Origin: Psychrobacter sp. Cmf 22.2
GTDB taxonomy: Bacteria > Pseudomonadota > Gammaproteobacteria > Pseudomonadales > Moraxellaceae
Assembly (NCBI RefSeq): GCF_001921745.1
Contig: NZ_MRYA01000002.1
Location: forward strand, 186,001 to 250,000
Direction of reading: 5' to 3'
DNA: 64,000 nucleotides
The notes under the pieces are model-generated. The model saw only the letters and a program-made list of their open reading frames with translations. It was not told where the DNA came from and made no database searches. Made by a program: the position numbers and the translations under genes. Positions 1 through 9,454 of this stretch are shown here, one piece after another. Positions within the stretch are counted from its first letter, which is position 1. Each line of letters begins with the position of its first letter.

Positions 1-2
1 GC

Positions 3-671
3 TGGCAAGTACAATTGTTACGCAGCGATGATGAGAGCTATGCCAAGCTTTGTGAAGCATTGGCACAAGTCGATAACCGCGACAAACTAGCAAGCTATGC
101 TAAAAGTGTTGCCTTACTTGCTGGTTCGGAGGATGTGTCGACCCCTCCTGCTACTTTAGAAGCATTACAGACGGCTTTTCCTGATGCCCACTTAACCGTA
201 TTTGCAGGGGTGGGGCATGTGCCGTCAGTTGAGGCACCAAGTCAGCTAGTCGACTATATTCAAACCAATGCTGCTCGTGCGACCGTCGGTCAAACAGGTG
301 TCAGCTATGAGCAAGGGCTTGTACAACGTAAACGCATTCTTGGGGACGCTCATGTCGAAAGAGCGTCTAAGAATGCCACGACGCTAGACAGTCCGTTTCA
401 ACAGTTTATTACTCGTAATGCATGGGGCGAGCTATGGGGAGATCCCAGTTTGACTTTTCAGCAGCGTAGTATGATTACGACCGCTATATTAGCAGCACTA
501 GGGCGCGATGGTGAATTGGGATTGCATTTACGCACAGCGCAGCGTTTGGGTATTACCGAAGCTCAGTTGCGTCAAGTACTGATGCATGTGTCTATCTATG
601 CTGGTGTACCAGCGGCCAATCATGCGTTTTCTTTAGCTAAAGAAAATGGCTGGGGTGATGCAATATCCTAA
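3..671 (+). CDS. pcaL: PcaD-PcaC fusion (3-oxoadipate enol-lactonase / 4-carboxymuconolactone decarboxylase), 5' end cut by window
   Basis: The reading frame is open to the left edge, so the gene starts outside the window. The first ~90 visible residues are the end of an alpha/beta-hydrolase: the segment LLAGSEDVSTPP and the catalytic-His region GVGHVPSVEAPSQL match the last third of enol-lactonase PcaD. After a short linker, QGLVQRKRILGDAHVERA begins a carboxymuconolactone decarboxylase (PcaC) domain that runs to the end (FITRNAWGELWG, HLRTAQRLGITEAQL, GVPAANHAFSLAKE). Together these would convert 4-carboxymuconolactone to 3-oxoadipate in the protocatechuate branch of the beta-ketoadipate pathway. 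The single unbroken frame implies a PcaL-type bifunctional protein rather than the separate pcaD and pcaC genes of Acinetobacter. It precedes pcaH by 51 bp. Confidence 0.88.
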   Translation, partial: WQVQLLRSDDESYAKLCEALAQVDNRDKLASYAKSVALLAGSEDVSTPPATLEALQTAFPDAHLTVFAGVGHVPSVEAPSQLVDYIQTNAARATVGQTGVSYEQGLVQRKRILGDAHVERASKNATTLDSPFQQFITRNAWGELWGDPSLTFQQRSMITTAILAALGRDGELGLHLRTAQRLGITEAQLRQVLMHVSIYAGVPAANHAFSLAKENGWGDAIS

Positions 672-722
672 TATTAAAATATTCAATGCTCTAAGCCTTT
701 TATAAAAATGGAGATACTCCTA

Positions 723-1451
723 ATGAGTCAAAACTATCCTTATTTTGTCGCGCGCGACCGTGCATGGCAACCTGCACAGTATACACCAGGTTATAAAACC
801 TCAGTTTCTCGTTCTCCGCGTCAAGCATTAGTTAGTATTCAAAATGCCAGCCCCTCAGAGCGCAGTGGTCCTGTCTTTCATAACTTAGACATGGGTCAAC
901 ATGATAATGATTTATTGATGAATTTTCGTACAGAAGGCTCACAAGCAGGCTTACCTATTGGTGAGCGTATTGTAGTACATGGTCGTGTGATTGATCAGTT
1001 TGGCAAGCCAGTTCCCAATACACTAGTTGAGATGTGGCAAGCCAATGCTGGGGGCCGTTATCGTCATAAAAAGGACAGCTACCTTGCACCTCTTGATCCA
1101 AATTTTGGCGGGGTCGGCCGTTGTATGACAGATGCTGATGGTCGCTATCGTTTTCGTACAGTGCGACCTGGTCCTTATCCTTGGCCAAACGGTATTAACA
1201 CCTGGCGTCCTGCGCATATTCACGTCTCAGTCATGGGACCGTCGATCTCGACTCGCTTAATTACTCAAATGTACTTTGAAGGTGATCCATTGGTTCCACT
1301 GTGCCCAATCGTACAGGTATTAAAAGACCCAGAAGCGGTAGAAACGATGATTGCGCGCTTGGATATGGCTATGAGCAAACCGATGGACTACCTAGCGTAT
1401 CGTTTCGATGTGGTCGTTCGCGGCGCATTACAAACCTATTTTGAGGAGTAA
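723..1451 (+). CDS. pcaH: Protocatechuate 3,4-dioxygenase, beta subunit
   Basis: This is the iron-carrying subunit of the dioxygenase that opens the protocatechuate ring between the hydroxyls to give 3-carboxy-cis,cis-muconate. The four iron ligands of the family are all present with the expected spacing: Tyr in GGRYRH, Tyr 39 residues later in GPYPWPN, and the two His of [10 protein letters not shown]. The N-terminal dimer segment (GPVFHN...DNDLL) is also conserved. The frame can be opened at 708, but ATG 723 (MSQNYPYF) follows GGAGATA at a normal distance and matches the usual N-terminus, so 723 is preferred. The end of the gene carries GAGGAG, which serves pcaG three bases downstream, so the two subunits are probably translationally coupled. 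Confidence 0.95.
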   Translation: MSQNYPYFVARDRAWQPAQYTPGYKTSVSRSPRQALVSIQNASPSERSGPVFHNLDMGQHDNDLLMNFRTEGSQAGLPIGERIVVHGRVIDQFGKPVPNTLVEMWQANAGGRYRHKKDSYLAPLDPNFGGVGRCMTDADGRYRFRTVRPGPYPWPNGINTWRPAHIHVSVMGPSISTRLITQMYFEGDPLVPLCPIVQVLKDPEAVETMIARLDMAMSKPMDYLAYRFDVVVRGALQTYFEE

Positions 1452-1454
1452 AAC

Positions 1455-2078
1455 ATGTATAGCCAATACAAATCACAAGACGAGACGGGTTTACTGCGTG
1501 AAACAGCCTCACAAACGGCAGGGCCTTTCGTCCATATCGGGTTAGCGTTAGAGATTGCAGGCTTTGAGTCAAGATCAGACGAGATATGGCAGGATTTGGC
1601 TAAAGAAAATGCCGAGGGTGAGCATATCGAACTGGTTGGCTCTGTATATGATGGCAATGGTGACTTAGTACATGACGCCTTAATTGAGATTTGGCAAGCT
1701 GATAGCCACGGTAACTATGTTGCTGATTTTGATAATAAAAAACCCTTTAGCGGTTTCGGTCGTAGTGCCTGTGCGATGGATGGTGACTTTTATTTTAATA
1801 CGATTAAACCTGGGCAAGTAGATTTCGACGGTAAATCAATGGCGCCTCATATCAATATTGCTATTTTTGCACGTGGTATCAATCTTCATTTGCAGACCAG
1901 AGCGTACTTTGATGACGAAGAGACTGCTAATGAAGATTGTCCAATCTTAAACAGAGTCCCGTCGCCTGTACGCCGCAAAACGCTGATAGCAGTAAAAGAG
2001 TCGAACAATGGAAAACCCCGTTATCGATTTGACATACACTTGCAAGGTGACGACGAAACGGTCTTTTTTGACTTTTAA
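1455..2078 (+). CDS. pcaG: Protocatechuate 3,4-dioxygenase, alpha subunit
   Basis: This is the non-catalytic partner of PcaH and shares the same intradiol-dioxygenase fold (VYDGNGDLVHDALIEIWQAD, GFGRSACAMDGDFYFNTIKPG, APHINIAIFARGINLHLQTR, YFDDE). As usual for the alpha chain, the iron ligands are not kept: the position of the beta-chain His pair reads HINIAIF. Its 207 residues are normal for the family. It starts three bases after the pcaH stop, using the GAGGAG at the end of pcaH as ribosome binding site, in the conserved pcaHG order. Confidence 0.94.
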   Translation: MYSQYKSQDETGLLRETASQTAGPFVHIGLALEIAGFESRSDEIWQDLAKENAEGEHIELVGSVYDGNGDLVHDALIEIWQADSHGNYVADFDNKKPFSGFGRSACAMDGDFYFNTIKPGQVDFDGKSMAPHINIAIFARGINLHLQTRAYFDDEETANEDCPILNRVPSPVRRKTLIAVKESNNGKPRYRFDIHLQGDDETVFFDF

Positions 2079-2106
2079 TTTGACTTTTAACATTGGGGCG
2101 GCATAG

Positions 2107-3369
<1,263 letters not shown>

Positions 3370-3398
3370 TCTATAAATACTAGTTTATACTTAAAACG

Positions 3399-3444
3399 AA
3401 AAGGCTTTTAATGCTATGTTTACTATAGTATTAAAGGCCTTTTT
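3399..3444 (+). terminator. Rho-independent terminator after pobA
   Basis: A long stem forms between AAAAGGCTTTTAATGCTAT (3399-3417) and ATAGTATTAAAGGCCTTTTT (3425-3444), with only G-U-type mismatches and a run of T at the 3' side. It lies 30 bp after the pobA stop and closes the pca/pob operon. Confidence 0.85.
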
Positions 3445-3485
3445 ATTATTTAAAAACCCATATGTTTTTCCAAACTCTTATAACA

Positions 3486-3517
3486 CACAACTGCTACGAT
3501 TGAGTACAGCAGTTGTG
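3486..3517. promoter_or_regulatory. Inverted repeat upstream of the biotin carrier/pxp cluster
   Basis: Perfect 10-bp arms, CACAACTGCT (3486-3495) and AGCAGTTGTG (3508-3517), are separated by 12 bases. No T-run follows, so it does not look like a terminator. It sits 76 bp before the first gene of the carboxylase/pxp cluster, where an operator would be expected. The regulator is unknown. Confidence 0.4.
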
Positions 3518-3593
3518 CTACGTTTAAACGTAATTATTCAATGTACCAAATAAACTAATCGTTTTCTTTCACTCTAATGGAATAGCTAGTCAT

Positions 3594-4112
3594 ATGAATA
3601 TTAACTTTCCTGACCTTGAAAAGCTCATCAAAATAGCTGAACGCTCTAACATAAATTCCTTAGAAGTAACGGATGGTGACGCGTGCATCTCTATAGTATG
3701 TCGCTCTGATGACAACAAAGATATCAGTGATAACAACAATAACAACAAGCGCAATCTTGCTAGCACCTCCGGCTCAACACAGCGAACAATGACAAGCGCT
3801 GAGAGCAGTCAAAACGCTGTTAATGATAGCGATGCAGTTCTCAATAAAAAAGAGGTAAATGAAGACGCCCAAAATCGAGTAACAGCACCTATGCTAGGAA
3901 CTTTTTATCGGCGCTCAGAGCCTACTGCTGACGAGTTTGTTAAAGCAGAGGATAAGGTAGATGAGGGACAGACGCTATGTATCATCGAGGCTATGAAAAT
4001 GATGCATGAGGTCAAAGCTGATTTTGCTTGTACTATCAAAGACGTACTAGTAGATGAAGGTGATGTCGTAGAATATGGACAGGCCTTGTTTGTCATTGAA
4101 CCAGCCAACTGA
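3594..4112 (+). CDS. Biotin carboxyl carrier protein (AccB-like)
   Basis: The protein carries biotin between a biotin carboxylase and a carboxyltransferase. The N-terminal ~40 residues resemble AccB ([22 protein letters not shown]), the middle (about 42-92) is an Asn/Ser/Thr-rich flexible linker, and the C-terminal biotinyl domain (about 95-170) has the canonical biotinylation motif EAMKMMHE, with Lys135 as predicted acceptor, followed by [20 protein letters not shown]. It starts a run of co-directional genes (biotin carboxylase, pxpB, pxpC, pxpA), with no acetyl-CoA carboxyltransferase genes nearby. It is therefore probably a dedicated carrier for a different carboxylase, not the housekeeping AccB. 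Confidence 0.9.
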   Translation: MNINFPDLEKLIKIAERSNINSLEVTDGDACISIVCRSDDNKDISDNNNNNKRNLASTSGSTQRTMTSAESSQNAVNDSDAVLNKKEVNEDAQNRVTAPMLGTFYRRSEPTADEFVKAEDKVDEGQTLCIIEAMKMMHEVKADFACTIKDVLVDEGDVVEYGQALFVIEPAN

Positions 4113-4168
4113 GATTGGTTCATCTTACTTACTGTATTTTCTATGAAGACCAGCTTAGGAAGACCGAC

Positions 4169-5515
4169 ATGTTCTCAAAAATCTTAATTGCTAACCGTGG
4201 CGAGATTGCCCTACGCATTGTGCGAGCTTGCAAACAGCTGGGTATTCAGTCAGTCATAGCGCATTCGGAGTCAGATAAAGACTCACTCCCAGTTCGCCTC
4301 GCTGATGAGAGTATATGTATTGGGCCTGCTAATGCAACACACAGCTACTTAAATCAAAGAGCCATTGTCGCCGCGGCAAAAATGACCAACGCTGACGCCA
4401 TTCACTCAGGCTATGGGTTTTTGTCCGAAAATGCTGAATTTGCAGATTTGATTGAAAAGTCTGGTCTCATTTTTATCGGACCGACCGCAGATAATATCAG
4501 ACAGATGGGAGACAAGGTCGCTGCCAAAAAACAGATGATTGCCGCAAGTGTGCCTTGTGTGCCGGGTTCCGAAGGTGCTTTGCCCGCAGATAGCGCTCAG
4601 ATAATCAAGATTGCAAGTGATGTTGGCTATCCCGTTATTATTAAAGCGGCGAGTGGCGGTGGTGGCCGCGGTATGCGCGTCGTAGAAAAAGAGGCCGATT
4701 TATTATCCGCTATTTCTATGACGCAAACAGAAGCCAAAGCCAATTTTGGTAGTGCTATTGTTTATCTCGAAAAGTACCTACAAGCGCCGCGCCATATCGA
4801 AATCCAAGTGCTATCTGATACCCACGGCAATGCTATCTATCTTGGTGAGCGCGATTGCTCTATGCAGCGCCGCCACCAAAAAGTGATAGAGGAAGCGCCA
4901 GCGCCAGGTATCACAGATGAACAAAGACAGCGGATAGGTCAAGCTTGCGCGACTGCCTGCCAACAAATGAAATATAGAGGTGCGGGGACGTTTGAGTTTT
5001 TATACGAAAATGGTGAGTTCTTTTTTATCGAGATGAATACACGTATTCAGGTTGAGCATCCAATCACCGAGATGGTCACTGGGGTCGATATCGTCCAAGA
5101 ACAAATACGAGTAGCCGCAGGGTTAGAGCTTGCGCATAAACAAAGCGATATCGTTATCAATGGACACGCTTTTGAGTGCCGTATTAATGCTGAAAATCCG
5201 GATACCTTTTTGCCCAATGCTGGCCGTATAGATTACTGTCATATGCCAGAAGGGCTTGGTATTCGAGTCGATAGCCATATCGAGTCGAACTATACCGTTC
5301 CGCCCTCTTATGACAGTTTAATAGCGAAAATATGCGTGCATGATCACTCAAGGGAGGCGGCGATTAAAAAGATGCAAGCGGCCTTATCAGAAGCGCAAAT
5401 TATAGGCATTGATACCAATATCAGCCTTCACGAGCGGTTGTTTAAAGATAAAGCGTTTTGTCAGGGTCAAGTGAGTATTCATTATCTGACCGAATGGATA
5501 AAAGAGAATATCTAA
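4169..5515 (+). CDS. Biotin carboxylase (AccC-like)
   Basis: This ATP-grasp enzyme carboxylates biotin on the carrier protein using bicarbonate and ATP. It has the full N-terminal pre-ATP-grasp segment ([25 protein letters not shown]), the glycine-rich loop [14 protein letters not shown], the catalytic [19 protein letters not shown], the metal/active-site [18 protein letters not shown] and the C-terminal biotin-carboxylase domain ending IHYLTEWI. The frame opens at 4115, but ATG 4169 follows AGGA and matches the universal [12 protein letters not shown] start. It lies 56 bp after the carrier gene. No accA/accD-like partner is present. The following KipI/KipA-type genes are homologous to the carboxyltransferase domain of urea carboxylase, which suggests a split enzyme of that class. 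Confidence 0.92.
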   Translation: MFSKILIANRGEIALRIVRACKQLGIQSVIAHSESDKDSLPVRLADESICIGPANATHSYLNQRAIVAAAKMTNADAIHSGYGFLSENAEFADLIEKSGLIFIGPTADNIRQMGDKVAAKKQMIAASVPCVPGSEGALPADSAQIIKIASDVGYPVIIKAASGGGGRGMRVVEKEADLLSAISMTQTEAKANFGSAIVYLEKYLQAPRHIEIQVLSDTHGNAIYLGERDCSMQRRHQKVIEEAPAPGITDEQRQRIGQACATACQQMKYRGAGTFEFLYENGEFFFIEMNTRIQVEHPITEMVTGVDIVQEQIRVAAGLELAHKQSDIVINGHAFECRINAENPDTFLPNAGRIDYCHMPEGLGIRVDSHIESNYTVPPSYDSLIAKICVHDHSREAAIKKMQAALSEAQIIGIDTNISLHERLFKDKAFCQGQVSIHYLTEWIKENI

Positions 5516-5586
5516 ATTGAGCTTTAATATTTCTAAAAATAGATCTGAAGCCGAAATGAGAAACAAAGATAACGGAGCGTGTGGTA

Positions 5587-6240
5587 ATGGAATTACAATG
5601 GCAACTATGCAGTGAGACCAATCTAACTTTGTTTTTCCCTAAACCTATAACGTTAGAGAAGCAGCAACAGTGCTGGGCGCTCGCCGATACCATACAGCAG
5701 ATGCCAGAAGTCTTAGAAGTCGTCATCGGCATGAATACACTAAGTGTCTTCACCGTCTCCTTAACATGGGTGGAGCTTGAAGCGTTTAAAGATAACCTAT
5801 CAGCTTTGCTTAACGACATTCCTTCAAAAACCATAAACGGTAAGCATGTTGAAATCCCCGTACATTATGGCGGCAAATATGGCCCTGATTTAAAAACACT
5901 GGCCACTGAATTGGGTCTGTCCGTTGAAGCGGTTGTCAAGTTACACACCGAGGCGACTTATACGGTTTATTTCATTGGTTTTCAGCCAGGCTTCCCTTAT
6001 CTTGGCGGCTTATCTGAATCCTTATATTTTCCAAGACATGCGACCCCAAGAACAAGAGTGCCTGCAGGTTCGGTCGGCATCGGTGGTGAACAAACCGGTG
6101 TCTATCCCTTTGAATCCCCAGGTGGTTGGCAGCTGTTAGGCCAAACTGATATACCTTTATTTGATTTAACAAAAGCGTCGCATGCTTTGCTTAACGCAGG
6201 CGATACCCTGAAATTTACCGCTATTGATATTTATGAATAA
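5587..6240 (+). CDS. pxpB: 5-Oxoprolinase subunit PxpB (KipI family)
   Basis: PxpB, with PxpA and PxpC, forms the ATP-dependent bacterial 5-oxoprolinase that opens pyroglutamate to glutamate. The family hallmark is clear in the C-terminal half: HTEATYTVYFIGFQPGFPYLGGL, then PRTRVPAGSVGIGGEQTGVYPFESPGGWQLLG. The frame can be opened by a GTG at 5581, but the GGAG at 5574-5577 is properly spaced for ATG 5587 and too close to 5581. The family is structurally related to the urea-carboxylase carboxyltransferase domain, which is interesting given the adjacent carrier and carboxylase genes. It is followed 49 bp later by pxpC. Confidence 0.92.
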   Translation: MELQWQLCSETNLTLFFPKPITLEKQQQCWALADTIQQMPEVLEVVIGMNTLSVFTVSLTWVELEAFKDNLSALLNDIPSKTINGKHVEIPVHYGGKYGPDLKTLATELGLSVEAVVKLHTEATYTVYFIGFQPGFPYLGGLSESLYFPRHATPRTRVPAGSVGIGGEQTGVYPFESPGGWQLLGQTDIPLFDLTKASHALLNAGDTLKFTAIDIYE

Positions 6241-6289
6241 AACATCTTTAAATCAGATATCTGCTAATAACAATAAATAGGTGCTATCA

Positions 6290-7210
6290 ATGAAGATTTT
6301 AACCACGAGTGCGCTTGCTAGCATCCAAGACTCAGGACGATTTGGCTACCGAAGCATGGGCGTGGATAGAAGCGGGGTGATGGATAGCTGGGCTTTGCAA
6401 GCGGGAAACGCGTTGTTAAAGAACGATCTTAACGAGCCTGCTATTGAAATAGCGGTCGGTAGTCTTACGGTACAGTTTGAAGAGGACGTCAGTTTTTGCT
6501 TAACGGGTGCGCTGTACGAGGCATATATAGATGATAAGCGTATTCCTTGCTATTGGCGTATTAATGCACAGGCGGGGCAAACGCTTAAACTACTGCGTCC
6601 ATTGCAAGGTATGTATAGCTATCTGTGTGTACACGGCGGCTTTGATATCGAGCCGGTACTGCAATCGTCGAGCACCAATCTGAAAGCCAGTTTTGGCGGT
6701 TTTAAAGGCAGGTATCTTAAAGCAGATGATGTGGTGAAAGTGAGAACAGATTCAAGCTTACGGGTTATAGGGGTGGCTCGCCTTGAGCCGACCAATAGGA
6801 TTAGAGTAATAAAAAACAGTGAGTACGAGTATTTTACCTCTGCCTCAAAAGCCGCGTTTGAATCACAGCAATGGCAATTACAAAGCAGTAGCAACCGTAT
6901 GGGCTATCGCTTGGATGGTACCGCACTTGAGTTTAATGAAGCTGTGCAAATGAGCTCGCATGGTGTCGATATCGGCATGATTCAAGTACCGCCACAAGGA
7001 CAGCCGATTGTTCTGATGGCTGATGCCCAAACGACAGGCGGCTATCCTAAAATTGCGACGGTAATTAACGCTGATATAGGGCTCATGGCGCAAATTCGGT
7101 TTGGTAAAAATTGTCAATTTGTCGTCGTAGAGGTAGAGCAAGCATTGCGTGAGCAGCAAAAAAGACAACATTATATTGAGCAAATTAAGGAGTACGCCCA
7201 TGAAAGTTGA
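6290..7210 (+). CDS. pxpC: 5-Oxoprolinase subunit PxpC (KipA family)
   Basis: This is the biotin-dependent-carboxyltransferase-like (KipA/AHS2) subunit of 5-oxoprolinase. Family segments are ALASIQDSGRFGYRSMGVDRSGVMDSWALQAGNALL at the N-terminus, YSYLCVHGGFDI near residue 110, SSNRMGYRLDG, and the C-terminal SHGVDIGMIQVPPQGQPIVLMADAQTTGGYPKIATV. A GTG at 6281 is possible, but ATG 6290 has AGGTG at a good distance and matches the usual MKILTTSALASIQD start. The end overlaps the start of pxpA by 11 bp, so translation is probably coupled. Confidence 0.92.
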   Translation: MKILTTSALASIQDSGRFGYRSMGVDRSGVMDSWALQAGNALLKNDLNEPAIEIAVGSLTVQFEEDVSFCLTGALYEAYIDDKRIPCYWRINAQAGQTLKLLRPLQGMYSYLCVHGGFDIEPVLQSSSTNLKASFGGFKGRYLKADDVVKVRTDSSLRVIGVARLEPTNRIRVIKNSEYEYFTSASKAAFESQQWQLQSSSNRMGYRLDGTALEFNEAVQMSSHGVDIGMIQVPPQGQPIVLMADAQTTGGYPKIATVINADIGLMAQIRFGKNCQFVVVEVEQALREQQKRQHYIEQIKEYAHES

Positions 7211-7934
7211 TTTAAATGCCGACGTTGCCGAAGGCTGCGGACAAGACGATAAACTATTGACCATAGTAAGCTCGGCTAACGTGTGCTGCGGCTTACATGC
7301 AGGCTCCTATGCCGAGATGCTAACCACCTTACAGTTGGCAAAAAAAAATAACGTCAGGGTAGGGGCTCATCCCAGTCTAGACGATAGAGAGAACTTTGGT
7401 CGCAGTGATCAAGTTTTGAGTGAGGAGGGCTATCGTGCCTTAATGCGGTATCAGTTGGGCGCAACCAAAGCGCTTTGTGACTTGGTTGGTGTGCCGTTAG
7501 AGTATGTCAAACCGCATGGCGCTTTATATAACCAAGCCGCTGCCAATGAATCATTAGCAGATATTCTGGTCAGTGAAATTAAGAGTTTCGACTCCAATCT
7601 AAAAGTAATGGGTCTATCAGGTGGCTATCTAGTCAAGTCAGCAAAGAACCACGGTCTAGAGGCGATATCTGAAGTATTTGCCGATAGAAACTATGAAAAA
7701 GATGGCACGCTCGTCTCACGTAGCAAAGACAATGCCCTAATAACTGACACGAATGAAGCGACCAATCATGTCATGCAAATGATTACTGAAGGTTCTGTTA
7801 CCAGTGTATACGGTGAAAAGGTGCCGGTAGATGCCCAAAGCATATGCTTACATGGTGACGGCGAACATGCCATTCTTTTCGCAAAAGAAATAAAGAAGCA
7901 GTTAGAACTAAAAGGTATTGAGATATCAGCTTAA
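7200..7934 (+). CDS. pxpA: 5-Oxoprolinase subunit PxpA (LamB/YcsF family)
   Basis: PxpA is the LamB/YcsF-family subunit of 5-oxoprolinase. The conserved features are KVDLNADVAEGCG at the start, SSANVCCGLHAG, VGAHPSLDDRENFGR, YVKPHGALYNQAA, SEVFADRNYEKDGTLVSR and the C-terminal SICLHGDGEHAILFAKEIK. Its 244 residues are typical. The frame opens at 7149, but ATG 7200 follows AAGGAG (spacer 8) within the end of pxpC and gives the family N-terminus. All three pxp genes are therefore present in the order B-C-A. Confidence 0.93.
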   Translation: MKVDLNADVAEGCGQDDKLLTIVSSANVCCGLHAGSYAEMLTTLQLAKKNNVRVGAHPSLDDRENFGRSDQVLSEEGYRALMRYQLGATKALCDLVGVPLEYVKPHGALYNQAAANESLADILVSEIKSFDSNLKVMGLSGGYLVKSAKNHGLEAISEVFADRNYEKDGTLVSRSKDNALITDTNEATNHVMQMITEGSVTSVYGEKVPVDAQSICLHGDGEHAILFAKEIKKQLELKGIEISA

Positions 7935-7981
7935 TATCAGATTAATAATCGCTTGAACCACCTACTCTGTATAAAACAAGG

Positions 7982-8143
7982 ATGTTTATGAGTACCTTAA
8001 AAAAACACAATACAGCTTTTACCGAAAGCCTGATGGCAAGTTTTGGTTTTGTTATTTTAATCTCTATTATTATGGATATTGGCGTCCAGCTTAACGTTTG
8101 GCGAATAGTAGCCGTGTCTTGGTATCAATTAAGGAGTTTATGA
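7982..8143 (+). CDS. Small single-pass membrane ORF between pxpA and the second carrier-like gene
   Basis: A 53-codon frame (or 51 from the second ATG at 7988) not recognised as any family. Its middle, SFGFVILISIIMDIGVQLNVW, is a strongly hydrophobic stretch long enough for one membrane helix, preceded by a polar N-terminus with KK and H. The stop TGA at 8141-8143 overlaps the ATG at 8140 of the next gene (ATGA), the usual sign of translational coupling, and AAGG occurs about 10 bases upstream of the first ATG. That position argues for a real gene. It might be a membrane tether, a small transporter subunit or the relic of a larger permease. Coding status is unproven. Confidence 0.5.
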   Translation: MFMSTLKKHNTAFTESLMASFGFVILISIIMDIGVQLNVWRIVAVSWYQLRSL

Positions 8144-8556
8144 TGGATATAGAACAAGTGGCGCGGATAGTTAAACTGGTAGAAAGTAGCCAATTGTATA
8201 AAGTAACGATTGAAGCTAGTGGACAGTCAATTACGGTAGTGAATAATGTAAACCAGCAGGGTACTATCCATCCTTTAAAGACAAAGTCCATTCAAAAAAC
8301 TGAAAACATTGGCAGTGCTCTATCACAGGTGCGCGCGACGCATGTCGGTCGAGTTTATTTAAGTGAAGATGGGGCAACTGATCATTTAGTTAGCAAAGGC
8401 GATCGCATTAAAAAAGGTCAAACGATTTGCTTTATTGAAGAATTGACTCGACTGCTACCTGTGGTCAGTGACAAAGAAGGTGTCGTGAGCGATATATTGG
8501 TTGAGGATGGGCAAAGTGTTGAATACGGGCAGTCTATTTTAGCTTTGGAAATATAA
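8140..8556 (+). CDS. Biotinyl/lipoyl-domain protein lacking the modifiable lysine
   Basis: The 138-residue protein is built like the AccB-type carrier at 3594: an N-terminal helix (IEQVARIVKLVESSQLYKVTIEA), a short linker and a C-terminal biotinyl domain (HVGRVYLSEDG...KGDRIKKGQTICFIEE...GVVSDILVEDGQSVEYGQSILALEI). Where the carrier has EAMKM, this one has EELTR, so Thr103 replaces the lysine that would be biotinylated. The rest of the fold, including the VEYGQ turn, is kept, so decay seems unlikely. Plant BADC proteins are known lysine-less carriers that regulate carboxylase assembly; a similar role here is only inference. The start is ATG 8140 after AAGGAG. An upstream frame opening at 8098 lacks such a site. 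Confidence 0.85.
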   Translation: MMDIEQVARIVKLVESSQLYKVTIEASGQSITVVNNVNQQGTIHPLKTKSIQKTENIGSALSQVRATHVGRVYLSEDGATDHLVSKGDRIKKGQTICFIEELTRLLPVVSDKEGVVSDILVEDGQSVEYGQSILALEI

Positions 8557-8641
8557 AGAAATTAAAGTGAGAAAATAGTCTTTATTAAGGCTATTATTTA
8601 TATGTAGCTTAACTCTTTTTGTTAAGTTGCTTGAAAGGCGG

Positions 8642-9454
8642 ATGACGGATTTATCAATAGTATCTAAAACAGGAATGTATGACATCATGGAAAACGAAAC
8701 GATATCAGATGTAAAAGGAAGGGTAACTCAACAAGAATGGGATATGCGAGTCAATCTTGCCGCTTGCTACCGACTTATTGCATTATATGGTTGGGATGAT
8801 TTGGTCTTCACACATATCTCAGCACGAGTACCAGATACTGAGGATGAGTTTTTAATCAACCCTTATGGTTTATTGTTTGAAGAGATTACTGCCTCAAACC
8901 TTGTTAAAGTTAATCAAGCGGGCGAAAAAATATTATCATCAGCCTACGATATCAATCCAGCAGGATTTACCATTCATAGTGCGGTCCATGAAGCCCGCGC
9001 CGACGCTCACTGTGTCATTCATCTACATACCAGTGACGGGGTTGCCGTCTCTACTCAAGTGCAAGGCTTACTACCTATTTCTCAGCAATCATTATTTCCG
9101 TTATCTAACTTGGCCTATCATGATTATGAAGGGGTAGCACTAAACCCTGCAGAAAAGGTGCGACTAGTCGATGACCTTGGCGATGCCAACTTTATGATTC
9201 TGCGTAATCATGGCCTGCTCACTTGTGCGAGCACCGTTGCCGATGCGTTTTTATTTATGTATATCATGCAAAGGGCGTGCGAAGTGCAAATTAAAGCCCA
9301 GAGTGGCGGTAGTGAGTTGACCCATATACCACCGCAAATCTTAGCTGGTATTAAAGCAGCATCAAATGCAGTCACTAAAGAGGCCAATGGTGATATCGCT
9401 TGGCCAGCCTTACTAAGGAAGCTACGCCGTACCGATCCGTCATTTGAGGAGTAA
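8642..9454 (+). CDS. Class II aldolase/adducin-family protein
   Basis: The fold matches class II (zinc) aldolases and epimerases of the FucA/AraD/adducin group: RVNLAACYRLIALYGWDDLVFTHISARVP, FLINPYGLLFEEITASNLVKV, the zinc-ligand motif CVIHLHTSDGVAVS and the third-His region FMILRNHGLLTCA. The length (270) suits the adducin-like branch, whose substrates are mostly unknown. The start is ATG 8642 with AAAGGCGG just upstream, in preference to TTG 8627. It closes the pxp/carboxylase cluster, 85 bp after the lysine-less carrier. A carbonyl-forming or -cleaving step on the cluster's substrate is a reasonable guess, but nothing in the sequence names the substrate. Confidence 0.82.
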   Translation: MTDLSIVSKTGMYDIMENETISDVKGRVTQQEWDMRVNLAACYRLIALYGWDDLVFTHISARVPDTEDEFLINPYGLLFEEITASNLVKVNQAGEKILSSAYDINPAGFTIHSAVHEARADAHCVIHLHTSDGVAVSTQVQGLLPISQQSLFPLSNLAYHDYEGVALNPAEKVRLVDDLGDANFMILRNHGLLTCASTVADAFLFMYIMQRACEVQIKAQSGGSELTHIPPQILAGIKAASNAVTKEANGDIAWPALLRKLRRTDPSFEE

